Origin: an uncultured Burkholderiales bacterium
Lineage (GTDB): Bacteria > Pseudomonadota > Gammaproteobacteria > Burkholderiales > Burkholderiaceae_C
Reading direction: 5' to 3'
Length of the DNA: 9,570 nt
Assembly: GCA_903871865.1 (NCBI GenBank)
Contig: CAIQIL010000523.1
Coordinates: 1 to 9,570 of the forward strand
A program made the translations under genes and the position numbers. The notes beneath the pieces are model-generated. The model was not told the DNA's origin. It made no database searches and saw only the letters and a program-made list of their open reading frames with translations. Below, piece by piece: positions 1 to 7,163 of this stretch. How positions within the stretch are numbered: the stretch's first letter is position 1; each line of letters starts with the position of its first letter.

Positions 1-53
1 AAAAAACCTAAACTCGTTTGCCCGCGATGTGGCTTCCCTCACCCCATCCCTAT

Positions 54-75
54 TGATCGGGCATAAATACGATCA
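54..75. promoter_or_regulatory. Inverted repeat upstream of the first gene, possible operator
   Basis: TGATCG at 54-59 is matched by its exact reverse complement CGATCA at 70-75, around a 10-base, mostly AT spacer. This is the size and shape of a dimeric regulator site. A TACAAT hexamer at 93-98 could be a -10 box, but I see no convincing -35 box 16-18 bases before it. The site lies about 135 bases before the first gene's start. A six-base dyad can occur by chance and no regulator is identified, so this is only a candidate. Confidence 0.22.
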
Positions 76-210
76 CCCATCATCCTGGACCGTACAATAT
101 CCACGCCTAACTGGGCGGTCAAGCCGACGCGAACCTTGCCTGATTTTTGGGGACACCCCAACCTAACAAAGAATGACGCGAACACCCTCATCAAATTCAG
201 TTCAGCAAAC

Positions 211-657
211 ATGAAGAAATCCCTTCAGCTCATTCCCCTGGCTATGGCGTTCACCTCGGCATTTGGCGCCATCGAACCCGCGCCGTTCCCTTTCGATGTG
301 AAGCAGCTGTCCGGCGTATGGGCTGACAGCATGGACACCGAGCCTGCCTGCGCCATGAAGAACGGGCACTTTCGCTACGAATTCAGCAGCGACCGCAAAA
401 GGTTGTCCATCAAATTCGACCGAGAAATCGACAGCGCCACCACAGGCAAGATCTCTCAAATCGACGCCACCGTCCTTTCTGCCACGGCCCGCACCATCAC
501 CTTCCGCTACGACGGCGAGCAGCGCATGAATTCACTTGGCAAGCCTGTTGAATGGCAACTGGCCATGGTTGCGCCGGGCGTCTATCGCTGGCACGCCATC
601 GATTGGCGCCCCGGCCAAGTCAACACCGTCGTCGGCATCCAATGCAGCGAGAACTGA
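211..657 (+). CDS. Small secreted protein with two cysteines, unknown function
   Basis: The product has 148 residues and I do not recognise a family. The start is placed at ATG 211 because it opens a typical Sec signal peptide: MKKS, then a hydrophobic run to about A20. The frame is open back to a TTG at 136, but those extra 25 residues are polar and would bury the signal. There is no strong ribosome binding site before 211. The mature part has an LSGVW motif near residue 33, several alternating, beta-like stretches (for example around 94-100) and only two cysteines, C47 and C145. In the periplasm these could form a disulfide tying the two ends together. An SGxW start plus strands hints at a small lipocalin-like barrel, but that is a guess. 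It is the first of five exported genes on this strand, with a lipoprotein gene 27 bp downstream. GC (about 55% in a sampled line) is lower than in the large gene that follows. Confidence 0.72.
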   Translation: MKKSLQLIPLAMAFTSAFGAIEPAPFPFDVKQLSGVWADSMDTEPACAMKNGHFRYEFSSDRKRLSIKFDREIDSATTGKISQIDATVLSATARTITFRYDGEQRMNSLGKPVEWQLAMVAPGVYRWHAIDWRPGQVNTVVGIQCSEN

Positions 658-684
658 GCCCACCTGCATCCACCTGTCAGCACC

Positions 685-1197
685 ATGAAAAACCTCCTCT
701 CCCCCCTCCTCATCGCCTCCCTCGTGACCGCCACATCCCTCACGGGTTGCGCCAGCTACAAACCCATCCCTGAGAACTACACCGGCCCCATCGCCACGGT
801 GAGCGACAGCGGCATGGCCGAGGACGGCAGCAAGGCGCAAATCTTCGCGCTCACCGCCATCGACGGGCACAGCATTCAAGACAGCTTCCTGGCCACGCGC
901 CAAGCCAGCTATGGGCAGGGCGCAACCATCCGCCTGAAGGTCACCGAGCGGCAAATCCCGGCCCAGGCCATGAAGGTCAAGCTGCGCGGCAGCCATGCCA
1001 CGGGCATGCCCATCCATGAAATCGCCAGCCGGGCCATGGGCACCTTCTTCGAGGTGGAAGGCGTGGTGGACTTCACCCCGCAGGCCGACAAGCGCTACCG
1101 CGTCGTCGGCACCCTGTCGAAGGCCGACTCTGCCGTCTGGATCGAAGACGAAGCCAACCACCAGCCAGTGACCGCGAAGGTCTCGGCGCAGAAGTGA
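685..1197 (+). CDS. Outer- or inner-membrane lipoprotein, conserved hypothetical
   Basis: The 170-residue product starts with a lipoprotein signal: MKNLL, a hydrophobic core and the lipobox LTGC, with C22 as the lipidated first residue of the mature protein. The residue after the Cys is Ala, not Asp, which by the usual Lol rule favours the outer membrane. The rest contains YTGPIATVSDSG (about 32-43), an ASYGQG segment near 74, an HATG segment near 104 and a C-terminal beta-rich part with VWIEDE. I know of similar uncharacterised lipoproteins in proteobacteria but cannot name a family or function. The gene ends 11 bp before the ATG of the DUF3857/transglutaminase gene, so the two are very probably co-transcribed and may act together in the periplasm. 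Its own ribosome binding site is weak. The 27-bp gap before it holds a direct repeat CCACCTG at 660-666 and 670-676. Confidence 0.82.
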   Translation: MKNLLSPLLIASLVTATSLTGCASYKPIPENYTGPIATVSDSGMAEDGSKAQIFALTAIDGHSIQDSFLATRQASYGQGATIRLKVTERQIPAQAMKVKLRGSHATGMPIHEIASRAMGTFFEVEGVVDFTPQADKRYRVVGTLSKADSAVWIEDEANHQPVTAKVSAQK

Positions 1198-1199
1198 AC

Positions 1200-1203
1200 G
1201 GAG
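1200..1203 (+). promoter_or_regulatory. Ribosome binding site fixing the start at 1209
   Basis: GGAG sits five bases before ATG 1209. It overlaps the end region of the previous gene and favours this ATG over the in-frame GTG at 1194, which overlaps the upstream stop codon and has no Shine-Dalgarno motif. Confidence 0.6.
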
Positions 1204-1208
1204 CATCC

Positions 1209-4043
1209 ATGCGAAGCCATCAGATCTGGGCAGGCCTGTGCATGGCCATGCTCTGCGCAACGAGCACGTGGGCCAGCACCACCAAGGCCGTGCCAGCCAA
1301 CAAGCCGCAGGTTGAGGCACAGGCCAGTGCCGCAACAGCAGCCGCTTCCGGCATGAGCATCGGGCCCGCGCCCAAGTGGGTCGACGTGCAGGCACCGGAT
1401 TTCGCCCCCACCGACACCAGCGCACCGCAATACATTGCCCTCCGGGACAAGCAAGTGCTGCTGTCGGATGGCGGTGTCAGCACCTATGTGCGCCAGGTGC
1501 GTGTGCTGCGGCAGCCTTCCGGGGTGGAGCAGGGCTCACAAATCCAGATCGAGTTCGACCCGTCGTACCAGAAGCTGGTGCTGCACCAATTGGCCATCTG
1601 GCGCGATGGCAAGCGCATCGACAAGCTGTCGATGAAGGCCTTCAAGGTGCTGCAGCGCGAAACGCAGCTCGAACTGCTCATGTACGACGGCCGGGTCACG
1701 GCCTCGGCGGTGCTGGACGATGTGCGCGTGAACGACCGCATCGAGCTGGTTTACAGCCTGCAGGGGCAGAACCCGGTGTTCGCCGGCAAGTTCGCCGACC
1801 GGGACTGGGGTGCGTCATCGGCCATGCCCATCGCCAGCTACCGTTACCGCCTGCTGGCGCCCAGCCGCCGTCACATCCATCGGCAGGCCAAGGAGGGGGT
1901 GTTCACGGTCACCTCTCGCGCCCTGGGTGAGCTGACCGAGACGGTCGTGCAGCGGCGCAACAGCCCGCTGGTGGACATCGACATGGGCGCCCCACCCTCG
2001 TCCTACCTGGACGATGCCGTGCAGTGGAGCGAGTTCGACGGCTGGGCCGATGTGGCGGCCTGGGGCAGTCGCCTGTTCGACAAGGCCATCCAATCGTCCG
2101 ATGTGGTGAAGTCCGAACTGGCCAGGTTGACGGCCGGCAGCACCTCGGATGTGCAGCGCGTGGAGAAGGTGCTGGACTTCGTGCAGTCCGACATCCGTTA
2201 TTTCGGCACCGAAATCGGCGTGAACTCCCACTTGCCAGCCGATGCGAACACGGTGATCAAGCAACGCTATGGCGACTGCAAGGACAAGGCCGCCCTGCTG
2301 GTGTCCTTGCTGCGCGCGGCTGGGCTGACGGCCACGCCGGTGCTGGTGTCCACCGCCTACCGGGAAGATGCCGGCACGCTGTTGCCCAGCCCGCTGGTGT
2401 TCGACCACGTCATCGCGCAGTTGACGCTGGGCGGCCAGACCTACTGGCTTGACGGCACACGTGGGCGTCAGGCCGGTGTGGCGTTGAAGTGGCGCAATGC
2501 CGAAGGCATGGGCAAGGTGCTGCTGGCCGATGCGGGCCAGACCGCGTTGACCGCGATGCCCAGCAACGCCGAGGTGGTGCGCATGGAGGGCCATGACACG
2601 CTGCACTTCACGCGGCCTTCGGAGCCGCCGCTGCTGAAAGCCTCCTTGACGTACCACGGCGACATGGCCGAGGGCATGCGCAACATGCTGGACAGCCAGT
2701 CCCTGGAGAACCTGCAAAAGAGCCAGTTCGCCTTCTATCCGCGCCTGTATCCGCACATCGAACAGCAAGGGCCCATGCAGGTGCAAGACGACGTGCTGCA
2801 CAACGCGCTCACGCTGACGGTGACCTACCGGGTGCAGGACTTCCTGCGCTTCCCGGAGCAACGCGCGCTGGTGGGCGACTACGCACTCTCGGCCGTCATG
2901 GACGCACTGCGGCTGAATTCGCAGGCCCTGCGCACGCGCCCCTTGTACCTTTGGGCTGCGGGGACCTATCGCCACGATGTGGACGTGCAGTTCGACCAGG
3001 AGATTTACACCAACCCCTCATCGAACCGCTTCGACGACCGCAACAACTTCTTCGACATCCACATCGATTACAGCGGCACGGCCAAGTCCATGCACATCGG
3101 TGGCGAGCTGCAGCAGAACGTCAACGTGATCGAGCCCAAGGATTGGTCCAACTACAAGGATGCGCTCACGAAGGTGTGGCCTCGACTGGGCAATGCGCTG
3201 ACCGTGCCGACCATGTCGCAAGATCAGGCCGAACCCATTCGCCGCGAGGTGGCCGGGATGCTGGAGGATTTCAAGCGAGGCAAGGGCGAGGCCAAGACCC
3301 AGATTCAGTTCCAGTCCCGTCTGCAGGTGATGGGTCTGGAGGCAGCGCTGAAAGCCGATCGCCTCCCGCCCAAATTGCGTGACGAGTCGCTCATTGACAT
3401 GGGTGGCGCACTCAACTTGCTGCGCCAATTCGACCAGGCCCATCAAAGCTTTGACCTAGCGCTGGCACTGGACCCGAAGGCCTCAGGAGCTCGCATCGGG
3501 CTGGCCTTCACCGCGCTGGGACGCCGCGACTTTGCGCAAGCGCAGCGCGAGGTCACGCAGGCCATCGCGGATGAGCCCAATGACGCATCCAACCGCCTGG
3601 TCAAGGCGCAGGCCCTTTACTACCAGGGCAAGTACGCCGATGCGCGCACCGAACTGGTGGAGATGCTCAAGAACAAGACCGAGCGCGAACGCAGCTATGG
3701 CGCCTTGTGGCTGTACATGACCACCCAGCGCCTGGGCGAGGACGGCAAGGCCGCCGTGCAACCCTATCTGCCCGACGGGCGTCGACCGGCTTGGCCGTAT
3801 CCGGTGTTGCAGCACATCCTCGGCCAAGGCAGCGAGGCGCAAGCAGAGCAAGGTGCCTCGGAGAGCGGCAAGCCCGATGCGAGCCGCCTGTGCGAGTTCT
3901 ACTTCTTCATGGGCCAGCATGCGCTGCTCAAAGGCCAGCAAGGCAATGCACGCGACAACTTCAACAAGAGCATCCGCACGGGCGTGATCGAGTTCCAGGA
4001 ATACGGCTTCTCACAGCACGAACTGGCTTTGATGGCACGTTGA
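1209..4043 (+). CDS. DUF3857 / transglutaminase-like / TPR periplasmic protein
   Basis: The product has 944 residues and starts with a Sec signal peptide (MRSHQIW..., likely cleaved after TWA near residue 22). Residues about 70-235 match the beta-rich DUF3857 pattern. Residues about 300-420 are a transglutaminase-like cysteine-protease fold. In that fold the catalytic triad is visible: C357 in RYGDCKDKA, H400 in FDHV and D415 in YWLDGT. A beta-rich middle (about 450-680) follows. The C-terminal third (about 728-850, and again about 893-944) is helical TPR repeats, for example FDQAHQSFDLALALDP. The order DUF3857, transglutaminase core, helical repeats is known from many Gram-negative genomes, but the substrate is generally unknown; an intact triad suggests peptidase or acyl-transfer activity. 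TPRs imply a protein partner, possibly the lipoprotein encoded 11 bp upstream. A PEP-CTERM gene starts 44 bp downstream. The domain calls are firm and the reaction is not. Confidence 0.93.
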   Translation: MRSHQIWAGLCMAMLCATSTWASTTKAVPANKPQVEAQASAATAAASGMSIGPAPKWVDVQAPDFAPTDTSAPQYIALRDKQVLLSDGGVSTYVRQVRVLRQPSGVEQGSQIQIEFDPSYQKLVLHQLAIWRDGKRIDKLSMKAFKVLQRETQLELLMYDGRVTASAVLDDVRVNDRIELVYSLQGQNPVFAGKFADRDWGASSAMPIASYRYRLLAPSRRHIHRQAKEGVFTVTSRALGELTETVVQRRNSPLVDIDMGAPPSSYLDDAVQWSEFDGWADVAAWGSRLFDKAIQSSDVVKSELARLTAGSTSDVQRVEKVLDFVQSDIRYFGTEIGVNSHLPADANTVIKQRYGDCKDKAALLVSLLRAAGLTATPVLVSTAYREDAGTLLPSPLVFDHVIAQLTLGGQTYWLDGTRGRQAGVALKWRNAEGMGKVLLADAGQTALTAMPSNAEVVRMEGHDTLHFTRPSEPPLLKASLTYHGDMAEGMRNMLDSQSLENLQKSQFAFYPRLYPHIEQQGPMQVQDDVLHNALTLTVTYRVQDFLRFPEQRALVGDYALSAVMDALRLNSQALRTRPLYLWAAGTYRHDVDVQFDQEIYTNPSSNRFDDRNNFFDIHIDYSGTAKSMHIGGELQQNVNVIEPKDWSNYKDALTKVWPRLGNALTVPTMSQDQAEPIRREVAGMLEDFKRGKGEAKTQIQFQSRLQVMGLEAALKADRLPPKLRDESLIDMGGALNLLRQFDQAHQSFDLALALDPKASGARIGLAFTALGRRDFAQAQREVTQAIADEPNDASNRLVKAQALYYQGKYADARTELVEMLKNKTERERSYGALWLYMTTQRLGEDGKAAVQPYLPDGRRPAWPYPVLQHILGQGSEAQAEQGASESGKPDASRLCEFYFFMGQHALLKGQQGNARDNFNKSIRTGVIEFQEYGFSQHELALMAR

Positions 4044-4075
4044 TGGATGGACCGCTGAACAACGAAATCGATCAA

Positions 4076-4082
4076 AAGGGAG
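4076..4082 (+). promoter_or_regulatory. Strong ribosome binding site before the first PEP-CTERM gene
   Basis: AAGGGAG lies five bases before ATG 4088, close to an ideal Shine-Dalgarno. It settles the start, although the frame is open far upstream inside the preceding gene. Confidence 0.65.
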
Positions 4083-4087
4083 ATCAC

Positions 4088-4798
4088 ATGAAACACAAGA
4101 CCAAAGTCGCCCTGGCGGCGCTGACACTCGCGAGTTCCTTCGCAGTGGCAGGACCGAACCTCTCGGTGTCCTACCTGGAGCCAACCGGTGTCGCTGCCGC
4201 CAACGCGCCCATCGAGATGTGGGTGAGGGTTTTGGCCGACAACGAGATCAGCGCAGCGCTCGGCGCACCATTTGGCTTCGATGCGGCCGATCTGCCCACC
4301 TCGGCCATCGTCTTAGGCACCAAACCCCGAAAAACCTACGAGTTCGCCAGCTACACGGGCTTGTCGATCTCGGCTGGCTACACCCAGTACATCTATGGCT
4401 CGCCGGGCTACAGCTTTGATGCGTACCGTGGGCACCCGCTGCGGCCAGACGTCAGGCCGTACTTCGAAGCGAGCGCTGGCGACCACTTGGTCACGGGCGA
4501 CTTCCTGCTCGGTACGTTCTACCCAGATGAGAGCGTCACAGCTGGCACTGTCACCTTCCTCGTGTTGCCCTCCATCAACTTCACTGTCTCCGGACTGGCC
4601 GCTGACGGCACGCAGCTCTTCGCCTCCGTGGGCCCATTCGGCGGCTTCACCGCCTGCCCCTACGACAAGCTTGACACCTGCGGTTTCACCCGCACCATCA
4701 TCTCGGTGCCCGAGCCCTCCAGCCTGTGGCTGTGGGGGCTGGGCCTGATCGGGGTGGGTGCGGCGCGGCGCCTGGGAAGTGGTCGCAAATGTCGCTGA
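4088..4798 (+). CDS. PEP-CTERM sorting-domain protein
   Basis: The 236-residue product has a Sec signal peptide (MKHKTK followed by a hydrophobic run ending FAVAG near residue 22). Its C-terminal sorting signal is VPEPSS at 207-212, then the hydrophobic helix LWLWGLGLIGVGA, then a basic tail beginning ARR. In the known pathway an exosortase (EpsH/XrtA type) recognises such tails at the inner membrane and the protein is passed to the surface or exopolysaccharide matrix. The body is rich in Gly, Tyr, Phe and Thr and looks like beta structure, with no enzymatic motif I recognise. C-terminal to it, ACPYDKLDTC could form a small disulfide loop before the sorting signal. The tail after the arginines (LGSGRKCR) is longer than usual and holds a cysteine. 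The gene follows the transglutaminase gene by 44 bp and has its own strong ribosome binding site. No exosortase gene is present in the window. Confidence 0.9.
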   Translation: MKHKTKVALAALTLASSFAVAGPNLSVSYLEPTGVAAANAPIEMWVRVLADNEISAALGAPFGFDAADLPTSAIVLGTKPRKTYEFASYTGLSISAGYTQYIYGSPGYSFDAYRGHPLRPDVRPYFEASAGDHLVTGDFLLGTFYPDESVTAGTVTFLVLPSINFTVSGLAADGTQLFASVGPFGGFTACPYDKLDTCGFTRTIISVPEPSSLWLWGLGLIGVGAARRLGSGRKCR

Positions 4799-4848
4799 GG
4801 CCCAAAGGACCCATATCAGGCCTCATCAACACGCCGCTCAAAGGATGA

Positions 4849-5337
4849 ATGGCAACCATGACGAAAATCTTCTGCGCCCTTCTTGTCATGGCGACCCAAG
4901 CGGCGGCTGCGCAAGACGCTTTTCCGCCGGAATATTCAGAAGAACGAACGGTCGTCTGTGGTCAAACAGCGTGGCGGAATTTCGCTGATGGATTGCAGAC
5001 GCTTCACAAGCCTCAAAACCCAGACGAACTCAGGCGCGTGGTCCATGCCTATTTCTGTGGCAAAACGCCCGCGCAGGCCCGTGCAATGCGCCGGCACATG
5101 CCCAAGATGGTCGGCAGCGCCTGGCTCGACTTGGAATCCAACACCAGTGGCATGTCCTACATGGCACGCGAGCAAGTGGAACCGCAGGGCGGCCGAGCCT
5201 GGGACCTGGCCACCAGCGAAACGAACGGCAGCATCAACATCACCTTCACGCCTGAAGCGAGTTGCAACGGCAGCATCCTGTTGAAGCCCTACAAGCACAC
5301 ATGGCTCATCACGGAGGTGAGCATCGTTTGCTGTTAG
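4849..5337 (+). CDS. Small cysteine-rich secreted protein, unknown function
   Basis: The 162-residue product is not a family I recognise. It has a signal peptide (FCALLVMATQAAAA, likely cleaved near residue 21) and five cysteines in the mature part: C37, C70, C139, C161 and C162. It ends in a Cys-Cys pair as its last two residues. The middle part is polar and helical (about 45-85); the later part (about 125-160) reads as beta strands. The start is uncertain. ATG 4849 has AAGGA (4841-4845) only three bases ahead, while the in-frame ATG 4858 has the same motif 12 bases ahead; both give a working signal peptide. The gene lies 50 bp after the PEP-CTERM gene with no clear terminator between, so it may be the last member of the exported cluster. 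A sampled line is only about 52% GC, lower than its upstream neighbours, which may mean later arrival. Confidence 0.75.
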   Translation: MATMTKIFCALLVMATQAAAAQDAFPPEYSEERTVVCGQTAWRNFADGLQTLHKPQNPDELRRVVHAYFCGKTPAQARAMRRHMPKMVGSAWLDLESNTSGMSYMAREQVEPQGGRAWDLATSETNGSINITFTPEASCNGSILLKPYKHTWLITEVSIVCC

Positions 5338-5350
5338 CGCCATCAGCCGC

Positions 5351-6082
5351 TCAATCCTCTGCAGGTCTCAGAAGCTGCACGAACGTGGGCAGCAGCGCCA
5401 AATCAACCAGACGCGTTTCGATCGCGTGGGCGATGTCCGTGTGTTCCCTGTTTTTCTCGTCGAACACGGCATCGGTCACCGACACCAGGATGGTCCCTTC
5501 GCCGCCGCCATCCAGCTTCACCGGGATGACCGCACGGGCCTCAGGCACATCCTTGCTGGTGAGCTTGAGCGGCAGGTAAATCATCCAACCGACACCGACA
5601 CGGTCGTCGTAGACCAGCTTGTAGGTGGTTGGCTCGTAGACATAGGCGCACACCGGTTTGTACGTCTGAGCAAGCAAGGACAAGGTCGCTGCCACCTGCT
5701 TGTGGTCGCCCAAGCGGCACGCTTTGCGGTGCTCGCCAAAGTGAAGCTTCATCTCGCTGACATAGGGTCCGGTCGAAACCGAAAGCGTCATCGTCGCACC
5801 CTTGCCTGAATCATCCGTGCCATTCCACAGCCCGATGACTGGGGCGGACTTGAACTGCTGACCGATGATGGCCAGCGCCGCATCACGGCCATTCATGTCT
5901 GAGCTGAACGCCGAGAAACGCGATGCTTCTTCGAGCGACTCGCCCTGCAAGAGCCAGTCTTTGAAATCGGGATGCTGCGCAGCAAGAAAGCTCGCAACAC
6001 CCTCCAAAGACTTCAAGGCTTGCGCCGGCTCCAACAGCTTGGTGTTCTTCGGCGGATGAAAAAGGGCTTCGATGTCGAACAT
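5351..6082 (-). CDS. Imm52-like immunity protein (polymorphic toxin immunity)
   Basis: The 243-residue product has no signal peptide, so it is cytoplasmic, as expected for an immunity protein that binds a toxin. Segments that I associate with the Imm52 family are present in order: DWLLQGESLEEA (about 42-53), GLWNG (84-88), LSVSTGPY (100-107), GVGWMIYLP (163-171), EARAVIPV (181-188) and TILVSVTDAVFD (197-208), ending in IETRLVDLALLP. Imm52 proteins neutralise polymorphic or type VI secreted toxins; as I recall they often sit beside REase-5-type nuclease toxins. The family call is from memory of its sequence style and was not searched. No intact toxin is in the window. The start ATG has no Shine-Dalgarno but lies three bases after an in-frame stop of an upstream reading frame, as in a translationally coupled toxin-immunity pair. 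GC in a sampled line is about 57%, lower than the methyltransferase. It is convergent with the preceding gene (13 bp gap). Confidence 0.75.
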   Translation of the reverse strand: MFDIEALFHPPKNTKLLEPAQALKSLEGVASFLAAQHPDFKDWLLQGESLEEASRFSAFSSDMNGRDAALAIIGQQFKSAPVIGLWNGTDDSGKGATMTLSVSTGPYVSEMKLHFGEHRKACRLGDHKQVAATLSLLAQTYKPVCAYVYEPTTYKLVYDDRVGVGWMIYLPLKLTSKDVPEARAVIPVKLDGGGEGTILVSVTDAVFDEKNREHTDIAHAIETRLVDLALLPTFVQLLRPAED

Positions 6083-6085
6083 GGG

Positions 6086-6240
6086 TCACGGCTGATAGAT
6101 GGGCTGGAGCGGAATCGTCCGGCGCAGGGCTGGCGCCCAAGCAGGATCGCCGCGCCATGCGCCCACTCTATTGGCGCAATGCGGTGGGCGCGTTTCAGGT
6201 TGTCTCGCACAGCAGCCAACCGCTGTTGCCCGACTGTCGA
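6086..6240 (-). pseudogene. Possible decayed C-terminus of the partner toxin
   Basis: On the same strand as the immunity gene and just upstream of it, two frames each look like part of one protein tail. One frame gives QQRLAAVRDNLKR followed by APIEWAHGAAILLGRQP (bases about 6230-6128). The adjoining frame ends PALRRTIPLQPIYQP and stops at TGA 6086-6088, three bases before the immunity ATG. Read together with a frameshift near 6130, this resembles the end of an REase-5-type toxin, with a helix, an IEW strand and a final strand with a YxP end. No open frame covers it and nothing toxin-like continues upstream of about 6240, where the methyltransferase region begins. This is inference from short, weak similarity; it could be plain intergenic DNA or the divergent promoter region of both genes. 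Confidence 0.3.
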
Positions 6241-6299
6241 TGAGCAAGAATGGAGAGCCAGAGAGTGAACCCACACAGACGCACGGCGCCAACACCCCC

Positions 6300-7088
6300 A
6301 TGAGCATCCCCACCCCCACCATCCGATTCACCAACGGCGCCGCCTACGAGCGCTACATGGGCCTGTGGAGCCAGCAGGTCGGCCAGGCTTTCATCGACTG
6401 GCTGGGCGCGCCGGCTGGCGGGCGTTGGCTGGACGTGGGGTGTGGCAATGGCGCCTTCACGGAGCTGGTGGCGCAGCGCTGCCAGCCGCAGGCGCTGGCG
6501 GGCATCGACCCTTCCGAGCAGCAGCTGGACTTCGCCCGCACGCGTGCCAGCACGGCGCAGGCCGAGTACGTGCAAGGTGACGCCATGGCGCTGCCCTACG
6601 GTGCGGCGCAGTTCGATGTGGCGGTCATGCCGCTGGTCATCTTCTTCCTGAGCGACCCGGCCCTGGGCGTGGCCGAGATGGCGCGCGTGGTGCGCCCGGG
6701 TGGCCTGGTCGCCGCTTACAGCTGGGACATGCCGGGCGGCGGCTTCCCCTACGCCTTGCTGCAAGACGAGCTGACCTCTCTGGGCGTGGCCGTGCCCACG
6801 CCGCCCAGCCCGCAGGCGTCCGACATGGCCGTGCTGCGCACGCTGTGGGCCGATGCGGGGCTGCGCGACATCGCCACGCGGGGCATCACGGTGCAGCGCA
6901 CCTTCGCCAGCTTCGACGACTACTGGGAGACGGTGCAAGGCGCCCCGAGCATGGGCGCCAAGCTGGCCGCCTTGCCCCCCGAGCTCACCACCACGCTGAA
7001 GGCGTGCCTGCAGGCACGCCTGGTGGCCAACGCAGCGGGTGAGATCACCTGCTCGGCGCACGCCAACGCCGTCGTCGGGACGGTCTGA
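6300..7088 (+). CDS. Class I SAM-dependent methyltransferase
   Basis: The 262-residue product has the Rossmann-type methyltransferase motifs in order. Motif I is LDVGCGNG (44-51), which binds S-adenosylmethionine. The acidic residue ending strand 2 is D70 in GIDPSEQQL. GDAMALP (93-99) is motif II-like, followed by FDVAVMPLVIFFLSDP, and the post-III loop is RPGG (132-135). This is the Methyltransf_11/25 (UbiE-like) type. It is a soluble cytoplasmic protein and the methyl acceptor cannot be told from sequence. The N-terminal FTNGAAYERYMGLWS is common in this subfamily and supports ATG 6300. An in-frame ATG at 6240 would add 20 polar residues; neither start has a clear ribosome binding site. It is divergent from the immunity gene with 217 bp between starts. 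Its GC (about 70% in a sampled line) is much higher than the immunity gene's. No partner gene nearby suggests a pathway. Confidence 0.9.
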   Translation: MSIPTPTIRFTNGAAYERYMGLWSQQVGQAFIDWLGAPAGGRWLDVGCGNGAFTELVAQRCQPQALAGIDPSEQQLDFARTRASTAQAEYVQGDAMALPYGAAQFDVAVMPLVIFFLSDPALGVAEMARVVRPGGLVAAYSWDMPGGGFPYALLQDELTSLGVAVPTPPSPQASDMAVLRTLWADAGLRDIATRGITVQRTFASFDDYWETVQGAPSMGAKLAALPPELTTTLKACLQARLVANAAGEITCSAHANAVVGTV

Positions 7089-7163
7089 GGGCAGGCTGCG
7101 ACCCTGGGTGCTCTGGCGCACAGACGGCGCCGCAGGGGCTGGCTACAACCGAACGGTGTGCAG

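Noticed and set aside
532..1425. Open frame of 297 codons on the minus strand
   Set aside because: It overlaps three well-supported plus-strand genes and has a Trp/Arg/Cys-rich composition unlike a real protein.
1815..2975. Open frame of 386 codons on the minus strand
   Set aside because: It lies wholly antisense to the DUF3857/transglutaminase gene, is full of His, Arg and Gln runs typical of a shadow frame in high-GC DNA, and has no domain I recognise.
3707..4087. Upstream extension of the first PEP-CTERM frame by 127 codons
   Set aside because: It would overlap the end of the transglutaminase gene and hide the signal peptide; the strong ribosome binding site at 4076-4082 places the start at 4088.
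5338..5350. Terminator between the convergent Cys-rich and immunity genes
   Set aside because: The gap is 13 bp and only a 4-bp AGCG/CGCT stem is visible nearby, without a T run.
6099..6299. Longer N-terminus for the methyltransferase
   Set aside because: The extra residues are polar and unlike the family, have no ribosome binding site, and overlap DNA better explained as intergenic or as a toxin relic on the other strand.
6195..7121. Open frame of 308 codons on the minus strand
   Set aside because: It is antisense to the methyltransferase and is low-complexity His/Arg/Gly; the plus-strand frame has all the SAM-binding motifs.
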